In this document: piece after piece, positions 12,176 through 26,152 of the stretch
Position numbering within the stretch: the stretch's first letter is position 1
Layout: the number at the start of each line of letters is the position of its first letter
Assembly: GCA_020086605.1 (NCBI GenBank)
Contig: JACBWW010000020.1
Span: 12,330,011-12,394,010 of the forward strand
Length of the DNA stretch: 64,000 nucleotides
Reading direction: 5' to 3'
DNA from: Lanius collurio
Taxonomy: Eukaryota > Chordata > Aves > Passeriformes > Laniidae
The notes under the pieces: generated by a model
The model's input: the letters and a program-made list of their open reading frames with translations, nothing else
Databases searched by the model: none
Told to the model about the DNA's origin: nothing
Position numbers and translations under genes: made by a program

Positions 12176-15100
12176 TGCACCTGCACCCACACAGACAAAC
12201 ACTTCCTTGCCCCACCATTTACATTTGTGGCTGACAGATGAAAAAAGATGCACCCTTCTAAGAGTATTATTTATTGAAATGTTTTATGTTACCACAAGAC
12301 CCTGTTTACCCAGTTTAACCACATCCCCACCAGGTGAAACATAATCCTTGGGGAGGCATCAGTGGGCATATATTTGATGGGGTCACTGAACTGTGTCATT
12401 CTGTTTTGTGCTTCTTTTTTGCCCTGGCATTTTTTTTTTTTGGTCCTGATCTACACTCCTTAGACTTTTCCTGGTGAGTTGCTTAGATATATTGACTGTT
12501 CTCCTCTCCTTAGCCCTTATCTATACTCTTCAAACTTTTATCTATAAGTTGCTCAGATATATTGAGTGTTTTCAGTACTGATCTTTGACAAGAAGCTGAG
12601 ATTCATCTTGCCAAATTCAGCCTTATAGAACACTCATATCAGAATAGTTTATTTAATGGCTTTTCAGTTACTAGCTGAAAAGCTTCAGTGCTTGTTATTT
12701 TCTCTTTTATCACCTGTTTGTTGGACGACTGTGTCTGTATATTTATCACTTGCCTGGTTATTCCCTTTTTACTCTGTAGTCCTTGACCAGTTAACTTAAT
12801 GAAGCAGACATTCACATGTTCCAGATACCATTACAGATTTCATCAGAAACATACCTTGCTTAAGAACTGTTTCCCTAACTTGCTATCTGTAGTGACCCAA
12901 GAGAGATGAGAACTGTAGCCAAAAAACCCCTCTAAGTAGTTGCAAATTAACCAAACCCAGAGGGGAGTACATTTCTAAACTAGCAAACAGAATGGGAAAG
13001 GGTGAGATACTTGAAACCTGAGAAAACTTACAAGGCTGAGTAAGAATAGTCTTCATACTATTGTTTTATTGCTGAATTGAAACCAAATTATGTTTATTTT
13101 GATGACTCAAGGGAAAAAGTGTCAGACAACTCCAAAACTAGGAAACAAATTTGTCACCATAAATACTATTCAACACTAGAACAATGTGATAAACAATGAA
13201 AACACACTTATTTCTGCAGAAGTAAGGAACAGGTAGCAGTTCACCACTTACCATGCAAGAGCTTGAAAGGAATTTGCGTTACTAGAGAGCATGGTTGCTA
13301 AAAAATGCAAATCAACTCATTTTCCCAAAACAGAGATGAAATTTGTCTAAATTATATGCATGGCTGTTATAGATGAGATACCAAAAGCATTTTATACATT
13401 ATCCATTTATGATAAAAATTACACTGTTTTTTCCATAAAATATACCAATTTCCAACACATTGTTGCTCTCATTAACACCTGACAGTAAAAAACTTTTGTT
13501 ATGAAATTGTAAAAGGCATAACAATTTTCTGCCATCTTTTTATATCATCAAAAGACTACCTTCTGGGGAAAAAAAATTAGAATTTTTCTCTTTCTGGAAG
13601 AAAAAAGTACTGATTTTCTGTGAATAATATGTTAATCACAAGAATTAATCTGGGAGAAGTAGGTTTACAGTCACAATGTTAATGTGCCAGCTCACATGTT
13701 AACATATCACTTTATATCCATCTGAACTGATAAACTGCCAAATTCTAGTTCTTTTTTGTGGTTGTTTTCTGATGCTATTTTTGCCTTTTTTCTGTTCTAC
13801 AATAGATGGGATTGATGATATAAATTCTTTCCAAAGGTTAAGACAAAAGGATTTACTGGTCAGATTGAAAGAAAAATTATGAAACACTCCTAAAAAAATT
13901 TTAAAATAGTTTGGTTTTAGCAGATATGCAGAGTTCCAGCTATGTGGACTTCCCCAGCTACCTGAATCTTTAATAGGGTAAAAGTTTCTTCTTCTCACTG
14001 GCTGCCAAACCACTTTTAAAGACTATGACACTCTTTTTTATTTATTTGTAATATCATCAAGTGAAAGAAAATCAAAAGATTAAAAGGATCTGGAGGTCTT
14101 CCAGTCTACTGTTACTCTCCCTTAAACTGAACAATGATTTTGAAACTTAATTTACATATGAATAAATTTCACTTCGCTGTTAAAGAGAGGGTAAGAGCAA
14201 GAAATCAGATTAAATGAAGAGCACACTCTTCACTGCCTTCTTCCACTGACTTAAAACCTTTCTTCAATGGACATCAATGTGCCAAAAATGGCCATTTCCA
14301 AGAGCCTATATTGGCTAGCAGCCCACAACATATAAGGGTAAAAAGATAACCAAGTTCATGAACCAGCTCCACCTATTAAAACCCTTCCAGATGTTTGTGC
14401 AATTTGTGGAAAATTATTCCAAATGCTTCTCCAAATTTAAGTCAATTAAACATTTCTGTATGAGAATAGGAACTACTGTGATGGCCAAGAGGCCTTATGC
14501 CAGAGGAAAGCTAGGATTCAAACAGAGATAATCACAACTCTTGAAAAGGTAATTACCAGCTACTGTGAAGTGCTAAAGCACTTCCCTTCTATTAATATCC
14601 AGAAAAGCTTCACTTTCCCAGAAAACTCTACAAAATTGCTGCTTCTATATGCTCATTATTAATTTTGAGCTGCTCTCAAACCAAACATTTCCAACAATAC
14701 TTCCAGCTCATCATAATGAGGACACAGGTCAAAATAGAGGAACATGATGATACTAAAATAAATAAGAAATACACATGAGTGATATGTATGGATATCTCTT
14801 TTTTCCCCATAATATTCTCTGAAAGATCAACCCTTAAAAAGTCTTAAAATTATAAACCCCCTTCATAAACTGAGCAGAGAGAGAAGCTGTTCCAAGCAAA
14901 ACATATACTTAGAAGTGTAGTTTTCAGTGATTATTGTTCATGGGATTTGCATAATTTGAATCTTCTGGGATTTATTTCTTTTTAGCACTTCCTAAAATTT
15001 TTAAAAATAAGTTCATATTTTTTACTTTGTAAAACAAAAGTCAAATTATATTCCTGATTATTGTGGTTATTCCTAATCTCATGTGCAAATCACCAGTCTT

Positions 15101-18100
15101 TTTTTTTCTGTTTCTCTTTTTTTTTTAATAAATATTTTCCACTCCAAATAGAAGACTTCTAGGATGTCTGATATTTTCTCTCTAGGTGTTTTCTTCCTGA
15201 CATCTCTCTCTTACTGAACTTCACTAAAAATTAAAAATAATAAATAGCAAGCCTGTAATAGAAAAGCTATTTATTGAGATGGACCTCTTCATAAATTCCT
15301 TAAATAATTTCCTTCAAATTTCAAAAAATACCAAAAGATCTGGCTGCAAGGTTATAGTCTAATCAGGCTTACAGGTATCTAAATTTATCTGACCTTGATT
15401 ATAAAATACTGTTTTCTGACTGAATTACAATATTTGTGTTCTTCCAAAAGAACTTTTAGTTGCTAAGCAGTTTTATTGCCTTTTTGTTTAAGGTAGTAAT
15501 ACATGACATTTTTCTTTCCCTCCATCCTTGTCATTGTATGGAACTGAGGTAATTCTTTTGTGTAGATCTTTAAGGAAAGTTTGGGTTAATATCTGGTGTA
15601 TTGATTTACCTGAAAAACTAAGATACATTCAATTTTTACTAAAATGAGATGCCTTAATACACCACTATTTTCTCAAAAATTTTTGAGACAACTAAAATCC
15701 TTACCTTTAAAACTAACACAAGAAAATGTATCATGAAATCCCATGTCTCATCTATTGTGTAATGTTTACTGTTATTATTTGTTAGTCTGTAGCAGTTAGA
15801 AGATCAAAACAGGGATGACAGCTGTGGACAAAAGACAATCTGTTTTCCAAAGAGCTAAAACCACATATTTTTAATTTAATCAAATTTGTTATTTTAAACT
15901 CTTGGCACAGACCACAGAGACTCTCACAAAAGCCAGAAATAAAACACATCCCAGCAGGAGAAGAAAAGCAAAGGGAAGAAGCAAGGAGGCTTGAAGGAAT
16001 ATTCACTAGAAAGTTAAGAGGTTGGGCTGTTGACAAAGTGAGAGAGCAAGAAATTAGATTTAATGAAATAGAGAAGGAAAACTACACAAAGAAGTGACAA
16101 TTGCTTCAATTTTGAGAATCATTCAAATGCAATATATCAGCTGTGACATTATTATATGAGAAGAGATGGATTGGAAAAACTTGGCAGAATATTTATCCAC
16201 ATCATGATTTTCAGTTATGTCCCTTGCTTACCTGGACTGGGAGACCTCTCAGAATATGTTTTGGCTTCCTTCTTCTCATATAGTGTTTTAACTGAAACAG
16301 TGAAGAGGAAAAGTGGGGAAGGCTGCTGAGAGGTGGGTAGCTGCACCTTGACCTGAATTGATCAGGCTGCCAGGTTCCCTAAGATACACTGCCAAGTTCA
16401 GAGGTCTTTACTCTTACAGATTTTAAAGGTCTTATCTAATTTGTAGCTGTCAGTTTACACCTGCTTCTAAGTTTTTTCGGGATCAGCAGCTTGGGTGTTG
16501 GAGATAGAGTGTGGAGTTACTAAAAAACAGACTTCTCAGATGGTTTGCCCAGCTTGCAGAAACTGTGGTCTTGAGGACACAAGAGTTGAGACACCCACCC
16601 ACACATCACCGTGCTCTGTTTTAAGCACTGGGCTACAGCACAATCTGAGTAAGCCATCCAGTCCGGTGGCTTGCTGTGCATGTTTTCTGAGACACCCTGG
16701 TGTGATGAGCTGTAATTTCAAAGCCCTCAAAGGTATCTCAAAGATTCTTTGGGCAGGTTTTTTTGCATGAGCATAACCCCCTGGTTACATATTATTTCAG
16801 TTTTGTATGCTACAAATTGACTTTCATCTTCAAAGTTACTTCTAAGAAACAAAGTCAGAGGCAGAGAATTGTCACTGTACAAGCAGCAGCAGCAGACATG
16901 ATAATATGCCTCCTACAATAGCATGAATAATTGAAATTGCCCTATCATAGATCATGTGCCACTTGACTTCAGACAAGTTCCTTGATTATCAAATCATGAT
17001 AATCAATGCAAGGCCCATTCTTTTCCCTAGTGCAGTTTTACATCCTTTCAGACTTTTCTACTGTTGGCTGAGAAGATCAGAGCTATAAAGATGAAATATG
17101 TTTTTTCAGACTTAGCTGCTGCTGACTTTGGCACTGCCATGCAATAAGCAAAACTCATGTGAAAAGAACGATTCTTAAGAAGTAACGACAAATGCATGAT
17201 ATCCAAAAGAAAAATTCAATGCAATCTTTTTAACACAGTTATACACATATTTTCCAATACTGAAAAAATTAAATACTAAAGAAATAATAATATCTAGTGG
17301 GGTGGAAAAAAAAAAGTTTTAAAGTCTATGTTCCATCTATGCTACAGTAAGACTACAAAATAATCAGAGCAAGAGGAATTTTCCCCCTTTTTGGTTGTTT
17401 GTTTCTGAACTCAGAAGAGCAAGTGATGTTCAGGAAGAGCACTTATTTTTCTGTTTCTACAAGAAAAAGGAAAGAAAGGCACTATGACTTATATCCAAAA
17501 AACCATCAGGCATTCAAAGTCTTCATAAAGTACCATAGTCTATATTAGTAATTCAGTAAGAATAGCAAATTTACCATAAGGCATTTGAGGGGGCAAAAAA
17601 AACACCTACAAAGATAATTTCCATTTCAAGCATAGTTTTCAGTCTGTATCTAGGATTAAATAGCAGTTTTCATATTTCAGATATTGCAGAATAATAATTA
17701 CACATAGAATGGAGACAACCTTGGACAATTCACAAAGGAGAGACAATCCTTAGAAAATACCATTAGAAAAATCAGTTTTAAGTTAGTAAAAACAGAAGTT
17801 TCAAATATTTCCCATAGTGTCTATATTTCCCATAGTACCTATAAAATAGTCTCTAGGCTGAATACTATTTACTTCTTAAAAATATAGCATACATTCCCAA
17901 AAATATAAAACTTATGTTTAACTACTATCTTTCTATTTTGCTGGCTATACTCTAAACAGTAAGGATACCTTGATTGCCAAATAGGTTTCTGAAACTGTCC
18001 AGCTTGATAGGAGCACAAGTCTACAGGTCTTGTATTTCAATAATAGCCAATAATAACCTGAAGCATTTTGGTAAAACTAAGAAATCTGTCACTTAGTCAT

Positions 18101-18242
18101 GAATTATTTATCAAAATAATGCATTATATTTTTATTACAAAACATTTTTGCCTCCCTATAGGCCAGATGGCTCAACCAGCTTTTGGAGAAAACACATACC
18201 AAGCGTGTTTGCAAAGAAAGAGCAATACGTGCTCCATATTGG
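12176..18242. other. AT-rich unique DNA, no gene seen
   Basis: About 6 kb with homopolymer runs (for example T-rich near 12428-12441 and 15110-15127). No exon, RNA or transposon could be supported. The frames at 13699-14013, 15782-16036 and 16495-16770 lack motifs. Confidence 0.45.
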
Positions 18243-18283
18243 AAAAAAAAAAAAAAAAAAGAAAGAAAAAAAAAAAGAAAAAA
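18243..18283. repeat. A-rich low-complexity run
   Basis: About 40 bases almost entirely A with a few G. It accounts for the poly-Lys and poly-Phe stretches in the frames at 18068-18427 and 18172-18498. Confidence 0.95.
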
Positions 18284-19858
18284 CCCTCACAAAAAAGCAG
18301 GTGTAAAATATTTTGCCTGTGCAGGTTTGACCTACTAAATACACCTTCTTCCACCTCTTTCTCCTCCTCAGCCCCCAAGCACACTAGGATTCCTCCTTCC
18401 TTCAGTCTTTCCTCCACACAGACGTAATCATATGTTGTGAACAAAAAAACCATAAAATTCTTTGATTTCTGTGAATCTTCAATATTACTTGAGTACAAGC
18501 CTAAGTTTCTGCATTGTGATACAGGTACAATATGATTGGAAGGAAAAACAGATTTCCAAGAGAATTATTGCCTCTGGGATGCATCTGCATTGATGCCATT
18601 TCCACAGGAAGACTGCACTGCATATGTTTTTTACCTCCGAGAATAACCTTAATACTCTTCAAGTCTGTTCTAATTATTCTTTACAAAACCTCTTAGAGCT
18701 TAAGATTTAATATCATGTTTTGTTATGATTTCAAGGGCTACACATCCTCATGTGTGTATCTAAATTCCTTGCTTCATTCATTGTACGAACTACAGAACCT
18801 CAATTTTCTGAACAATTCCTTTCTGTGTTTTCCATAATGATTTAAAAACAGTTCCCTTTCTTCTCTAATGCTTCACTGAACCGCTCATCTACTTAAGGAC
18901 CATATGAGACTACAAATAGTTTTTCTTTACCAATATACTTTCTTAGAAGCCCACCAAAATAGCATTTGTAGGCTATTAGAACTGTTCAATAAGTCAATTT
19001 TTATTTTGGCAAAAGAATTATCCCTATATAAATAGTGAGTATTTTCTATCATTCTAATGAGCTCACATAACAGTAAAAAGCTAGTATTTTTCTAAGCAGA
19101 ATCATTTTTCTTAACCTTAATTTTCATTACTTCTTGGCTTTAAAAAGTCTGCCTATCAGCTCCATCTTCTTTTATTATTTACATTGGCATAGGCAATTAA
19201 TAGTGAATACATTCAGTCCTATACCAAAAAGAATGTTCTTTCAGAGTAGCAATTAGATAAGAAGAAAATGGAAATAGTCCAACATGCAAGGCATGTTGAC
19301 AGTTCAGGAGACCTTCTTAGCTATTTCCTGACAAAAGTCTTCAAGAAGTCAATTGTGTGACGTACCAAACTGTATCATTTAGAAATGCCTTATGAGCATT
19401 ACACATTGTAACTAAAAAGGAATTTCACTTACATGTTGGTAAATCAGCTTTTGAAATCGTTTATAGGGAGCTCATACTGGATGAGAACATAAGAAACACA
19501 TCCAACAATCCATGTCAAAACAATATAATTCTTTCACTTTTACTCCCTGCTTTATTATGAAAAGATATAAAACATTTAAGTCAGACCTTCACTTCCCAAA
19601 ATTTCAGCTTAACCTCTGATGACTTTACTGTGCAGAAATTTGAGAAATCTGAGGGAATTTTAGGATACACTATTGGAAGCCATGCTAAACTTGTCCCAAG
19701 TGATTATTTATAAAGCATCACTGTTTTATTCAGAGTACAAAGACTTAGGAAATCAATAAAGTGACAAGTGTTATGTGGTAGCCATATTTTCATGACCTTT
19801 GTCTGCAACTACAATAATAGAAATATCCTTTCCTCAAGGATAAATGAAGCAATATATC

Positions 19859-19875
19859 TTTTTTTTTTTTTTTTT
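19859..19875. repeat. Poly-T run
   Basis: Seventeen consecutive T residues. No element body could be attached to it. Confidence 0.9.
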
Positions 19876-20727
19876 AAACGTATCAATCCAGTGACTGATC
19901 AGGCCATCACAGGCATCTGCTTCTCTGTTTTCCCCATATAGATATTATGTGGTTACAATTTTCCCTGAAGCTGTTGAAAATTTCATTACTCTGTCACATT
20001 AAGCACATATTCAACAGGAGAAACATTAGGAAAGACCTAAGCATGTCCAAATTTTGTCTCTATATGTGATGGGGTGTTTGATTTTTTGCATTTTGGTTTG
20101 GGGGGTGGGGGGATTAATATGATAATAAATGTGTTTATCCTTATCTATTTAGCACCCAAATAGACTTTCTGAGGCTGTTCTTAAGGCTTTACAGCCAGAA
20201 AGCAGTAGTCTGCAGAATCTTAAGATCTACAGAAGTTGTAGTACACTCCAAAATGTTCAATTACTATCCACTATGACTAAATCCTTACTCAAAATACTGG
20301 TGACTTTTGTGTCAAAAAGGGAAACCCCTTTGTCTTCCTCAAACCAAGACAAATGCATTATCCCTTAAGCTTAAGGATGGGATAAGACAGCAAGCAAGGC
20401 CAGAGGTAACTGAATGAGCCTTTAAAACAAATTTCACCTAGCTACAGCAGTTTCTAAGTTTGAATTCAGCAGGAGGAGATCTGAGGAGTTCTTAAGTTCC
20501 ATTTTTTGCCATCAACTTCTGTAACCCCATAACTTGAATTCAATTCCTTGTTGACTTAACCACATGATCTAGGATCTGCCATTCTGAAGACATACTGACT
20601 TTTTCTTACTTTTTAAAATTATCTTTAATAATTTCTATCACTCCTTAATTAGTATTTTTTTAACCAGTAAACAGTATATTTAAAAAATACCTTTCTCCTG
20701 AGAGGGAGAAGATAAGATAGGAGCAAT

Positions 20728-20793
20728 GTACATATACACATATCTGTGTGTATTTACACAAATATAGCACTGTGTGTGTGCGCATACACATAT
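20728..20793. repeat. Interrupted CA/TG simple repeat
   Basis: Alternating purine-pyrimidine sequence with CATATACACATAT, TGTGTGTGTGCGC and ACACATAT tracts; a degenerate microsatellite. Confidence 0.8.
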
Positions 20794-23700
20794 AAACTGC
20801 AACGTCAATTATAAGGTGTTTGATTATGAATATAAGAAAGTTACAAAAAAATCTAAGCTTGCTTAGCAAAGAGTTGGTTTCCACAGAATGAACATGTATA
20901 ACACTTCTGTCAATCCCAGCAGTCAGTATTTTTCTGTCAGAACAAAAGAATTAATTATAATTTACCGTGTTTGTTTCTCATTTGCACTATGACCTGCAGT
21001 TACGTAACTAAAAGTTTCAGAAAACTTCTAAGATTTTGAAAAGAAAAAGTTGCCAACTAAGTGTTCAAGCTGCAATTCTGTGGTCTTAAATACCAGATTT
21101 GTGCACTGTTGTAGCATAAATTTGACTGATGTCAGACAAAAATAAATTGTGTTTCTAATCATCAGGCCTGTACAACACCCTTATAACCACCTCAACTTTC
21201 TATATCATCTGTGTTCATAGCAGTGTACTCAGCAAATCTCCATCCAGCAAAATATCACCCGTATAAAGTTAATTTTTCAGTATTTTTGGAGGTGTTTGAA
21301 ACAGCAGCATATGGCGATACTAGATCAGAGTTTTATATAATTTCATTAAGGACTCCTAAAGCTACAGGTGCTCTATAATCAACCCGCAGTCTCACACTGC
21401 TGCAATTTATGTCACCCTACCAGAAGCTGCTCTAAACTAAACTTACTTGACATACCAAAAATAGAGACCTGGGTGAAGGAAAGTGAACTATTTTCTCTCC
21501 TGTGATTTTTCATCATTATATGAGCCACGACTACTTTGAACAACAACTCTCAGAAAGTAGGAAATTCTTAGGTAACTTCTCTGCAGGCGTTATGCTGTTA
21601 AACAATTTGTGTAATAATGTGATTTTTCACACAACAATGGGAAAAGCTGTTGGGTATTTTTCTGAAGAAGGTAGAAGCATATCCACTAAAAATCAGACTA
21701 GAAGTTTGGAAGAGGGAGCATACAAATAGATCCAACCATTGATACAACAGATGGCTATATAAATGGTAAACTATTTAGTTTTTTCCAAAACTAAGGACTT
21801 TCCATTTTAGTTCAAGCCATGGCATGATTATGTAAAGTTTTTAGTGAACTGATTTGGACTGCTTTCGTGAAAACCCGTAATATAAAATACAGCTTCTGTT
21901 CATTTAAGGTAACAAATTAGATATATAAGGCAGCACTTCATCGACCACTGAAGTGCAGCCATCTGTTTTATAGATGGCATTTATACAGAACAGTTCAAAA
22001 ATTAAGAAAAATATTACAGCAAACTGAGAAGAAAAACTGAGAAAAATTGAACAGAATGCTGAGAACAGCTTCCCTCAAGCAGTCAAGAAGTGCATTTCCC
22101 ACAGCCCAAAGCCAGTGATTACAAACTTGGACCCTAAAAACTGGGTACACAAATCCATACTGAGACAACTAAATACATTACTGTATTTCTGAAGCTGTTG
22201 TGCATCATTTTTTTCCAAGAGAAGATTGTATATGTCACTTCCTAAATATGGAGTCAAATCAGTTCACTTTGTTTCCCCCACTCTCTAAGGCTGCAAACTT
22301 GGTCCCCACTGGGGTACACAAGTGTATATGATATGATATTTCCTCTCCTCCCATTTAGGAGCCCACACAGTTTTGTTGTTTATAGTGAAGGACACTTTCA
22401 GGTGTCTGTCATGGATCTTGTTTGTGTTATCTAACTGTGTCAGTCACTATAGCAGAAATGAACAGACACAGTATTATGTGAAAACTGATGTAGAAAAACT
22501 GCTTTTTACATCATAGCCTGAGAAAACAGGGTTTTAAGTTGTTTTTCATAAAATTTTCCACCTAAAAAGGAATTTTTATTTTCTTCTTTAGCAATATTAA
22601 ACAACTTTTCATCAGCTTGTCTCAGAAACAGATGCTTAGTGTAAAGCCTGACTGAAAATATAGATGAATAGACCATAAATATTTTTATGAGTAACTAGAA
22701 TATGTTTTTAACAGCATATTAAAATTATTATCCGAAAGGAAGACAGTGGGACTTTAATTATAGACTTATTAATCAGGAACTTAGACTCAGTATTTTATTT
22801 CTCTATAATTTGTTGTTTCCACTGGTTGGATATTACTGTGACTCATGCAAATACCTTAGCACATCATAGATTTAAGTGTGGTATATGCATGTCAAACCAA
22901 TTCTTTCTTTAAAACCCACTGTAACAAAAGAGAAGTTCAGGTAACCACAACAGCAGATACAAACTTATGTATATGAGGGACCCTACTTATTTCTAGAAGC
23001 TCTAAACCTCAAGTGGAAATAATTTTTTTATATATAGAAAAGCGGCAATGTTTTTTTTAATGGTTTTTTTTTTAAAGAAAAAAGTTAGGAAGCTCACAAA
23101 ATTCAGTGCTTGCATCAATTTCTGAATGATGACAAAGCATAAATCTAAAGAGAACATATTGTGATGTAACATCTAGCAAGTCAATGCTACTTGAATGAAC
23201 AGAATGAAAACCTGACAGCCAAGCATGCTGACCTATGGAACTGAATCAGCTGAAGTAATCACAGACCAAGAAGGCCCCCATTTTTAATTCTTGAATTGAC
23301 TTTAAAGTATTTTGCAGATATGGCACACATCCTGGCTGCAAACCCTGTTGTCATTGGCAACCACTTCCAGGATAGAAATTGTGTAACCACACGTCAGTGA
23401 TATTTTGCTTGACTGAATAAACTCACTCTCAAGAGTGTTGATTGGCTCAATCAAAATATTGTGGTAACAGAGTTATAATATTCCTTACCAAAATTAAGAG
23501 GTGACTCAAGATGACCCGTCTGAATCTGGCCAGCTCTAAACTTAAGTCTGTCTAAAAAGGATGTGGTTTCAGAAACACAGGTAAACTCACTCTGGGTATA
23601 TCTTTGTGCTGTTTGGGAAATTACCCATTGCCCAAACTAAAAGGAAGTATGGTAGTCCCCACTCACAAAGTGTTGATGTTCCTGTTTGAAAAACTTATTA

Positions 23701-26110
23701 ACTAAGGAAAAGGGCGTATTATGTAGTACATATGGGGGATTTTAGCTGGTCTTCCCCATTGGCTTAGGTCACAGGATTTCTGACCTGGCATGCACATTAA
23801 CCAATAATGTTTCTGTTTTAACAATACCAGAAAGTAAGGGAACCACACAAGTCTCAAACTACATATGTAAATAAATTAAAACGATAGTATTTTACATTTT
23901 GATGTTAAGCCTGCTTCAGGGTTTGTTGCCCATTTCAGATAGACCTACACTCTTCTTGGCAAGAAGTTTAGGCCATGGTAACTGTGCCCTGACTTTGCAA
24001 GCCAAGCAATACCTGATATTGAGAAGTTTGTTTCTGGCTATGCATTCTATCACCAGACAAAACATAATTCAGCCTGATAAGTAGAATGCATCCGGAATAA
24101 TAAAAAAGAAGCAGCAAATTTGGGGAACTATATAGGGGTTTTTTGGTTTTATTGGGGGGTGTATTTGCTTGGGATTTTTTCCTATTTAGACAATTTTATT
24201 TCTTTACTTGTTTTTTGAAAGATGAACCAGTTCAAATTGAATAAAGTGATTCAAAGTTTTTTTCTGACAGTTGGGCTGAAACCAGCCATCTATTTGTATT
24301 TACAGCATTATAAGAGATTATAATAGATTGATATATAATTCACAGTGGAATAAAAATGGAGTTATAATCCTTTTTTTCAAAATTCTTTTAAGTTAATTCA
24401 GGCCCAGAAAAAAAAAAAGCACACAAAAGGAAAGAATAGTATCAATAACTGGAATAACTGTAATTGGGAAATTTTATTCTGAACAGTAGAAACTCACATT
24501 TTGCTCTTTCCCTTGAATACTGCACTAGGATTTAACAATAACAAAAGAGAAACTTTATAAATTCTGTACTTTGTCATTTTATCCCATACTTATTTTTCTG
24601 ATTGCTGGAGTCTTACATAAAACATAAAAATTGATATTAAAACACTAATGGTCTATTAAAATGATTACTTGGCACAGAGACACACAACATCAAAAAATAT
24701 GCAGGCCACAAAGTGTCACCTTCACATAGAAGGAAATCCCTGCAGTGAAACTGGCAAAGCTCAGCATAGTCATGAGTCATGCTAAAGATTCATTTCAATT
24801 ACTGGAGGGCATCCAACCTATTTAAAAGTCTGGCTACAGGGTATAACATGTTGCATTTTTGTCTTAGTCCTGATGTATTGGAACATAACTAGATCATCTC
24901 TTCACTTCTGATCTTCCCTCCCACCCTTGCCGAAGTATACTCAAGTGATATTCCGCTTACCTATCAATTCCTCTCCTTGACTCATTGTCTTGTCTCTTAC
25001 ATCTACTTAATTTGCATCCCCCTGAAGATGTTTCTGCTCGGAAGACTATTAACCCTACCACTGTGTATCAGTTTTTTGAGAGGACCTCACAATTATGAAG
25101 ATACCAGTCTGATATGGGAACATTCAGTATTTTCTGGTCGTGTGTTAGAAAGAAAAAACAACAGAAATAACGCAACCAATATTCCCAAGGAGGCTGTTAT
25201 CACATCTCAGCAGTACAATAAGAATCTCTTGGGTATGAGTGTCAGTGAAGAGATTATCTGCTGACTGCTGTGTGATGCAAAAGTGATTGCTCTGAGGAAA
25301 ACAGCACATGTTATGTACTACAATTACAAGACCACTGCAGCTCATTATCTTTATGTCATATCTTTAAATATATATATATGGTTTGGCTGAATGTTAGCTT
25401 GTAACTCTTTGACTGTGTCTCAGTGCTAAAATGAGTAAAGACTTGTTTACCTGCCAACATTTTCTCACAGCTGAAAAAAATTAAAAAGGATGGAGCTTTC
25501 GAGTTGAAAAGAACAAGCTTGTATCAAAATTTCCTATTCAATAGCCATATTTTAACATAATTATTTTCCCATGCCTCAAAAATTTCAGCCCAACCATAAC
25601 TTTTTATTCCCTGAGGAAAAGAGCTGGTGCACAAACTGAAGAAAAGAACAGTACTCTGCTCCCACATGAAGGGCAAGATGGAGACATTTGAAGTGCGATG
25701 TGAGGTCAAAGAAAAACAGCAGTGATATCTTAAACTGATGTGATTGTCCAAAATGCACACAGGCTTTAGACTGCAAAATGTGTTTTAAAAATCCATTATA
25801 TTTTACCTCTAGTAATTTTTCTGTCCTCTTTCAGCATCTCTGGAAAGATAATAGACAAGCTCTGTCTTTCAGCAATAGAAACTAACAGGACAGAGTGCAT
25901 AAGCAATGTATTTCTTAACTAGCCACAAAAAATTGTGACCAGCAACTCAGTTTCTGAAAACTATTTCTCCAGAGCAACTAAAGTAATGTTCTTAAGAAAC
26001 AAATGAAAATAATTAGTTGTGGTACCACCCTCCTTACCCAAGTCCAATCACCTAACAGTGAGATGCCTGAAGTCTAGCATTGAGCCTGAGCAATCAATAG
26101 AAAAGTATAG

Positions 26111-26152
26111 ATTCATGCCCATTGATTCATCCCCATTGATTCATGCCCTTGG
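26111..26152. repeat. 14-bp tandem repeat, three units
   Basis: ATTCATGCCCATTG, ATTCATCCCCATTG and ATTCATGCCCTTGG follow each other directly. Units differ by one or a few bases. It is a small minisatellite-like duplication with no evident function. Confidence 0.85.

Larger units (their letters stand above)
18284..26110. other. AT-rich unique DNA, no gene seen
   Basis: No recognisable gene. It contains a T run (19859-19875), a G-rich patch near 20100-20112 and a CA/TG-rich patch (20728-20793). The 95-residue frame at 24977-25264 and the 78-residue minus frame at 25524-25760 have no family resemblance I can name. Confidence 0.45.

Noticed and set aside
11871..12344. 157-residue plus frame
   Set aside because: Runs through an antisense CR1 fragment and unrelated flank, with no domain.
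18068..18427. 119-residue frame with a poly-Lys centre
   Set aside because: Driven by the A run at 18243-18283; the rest has no motif.
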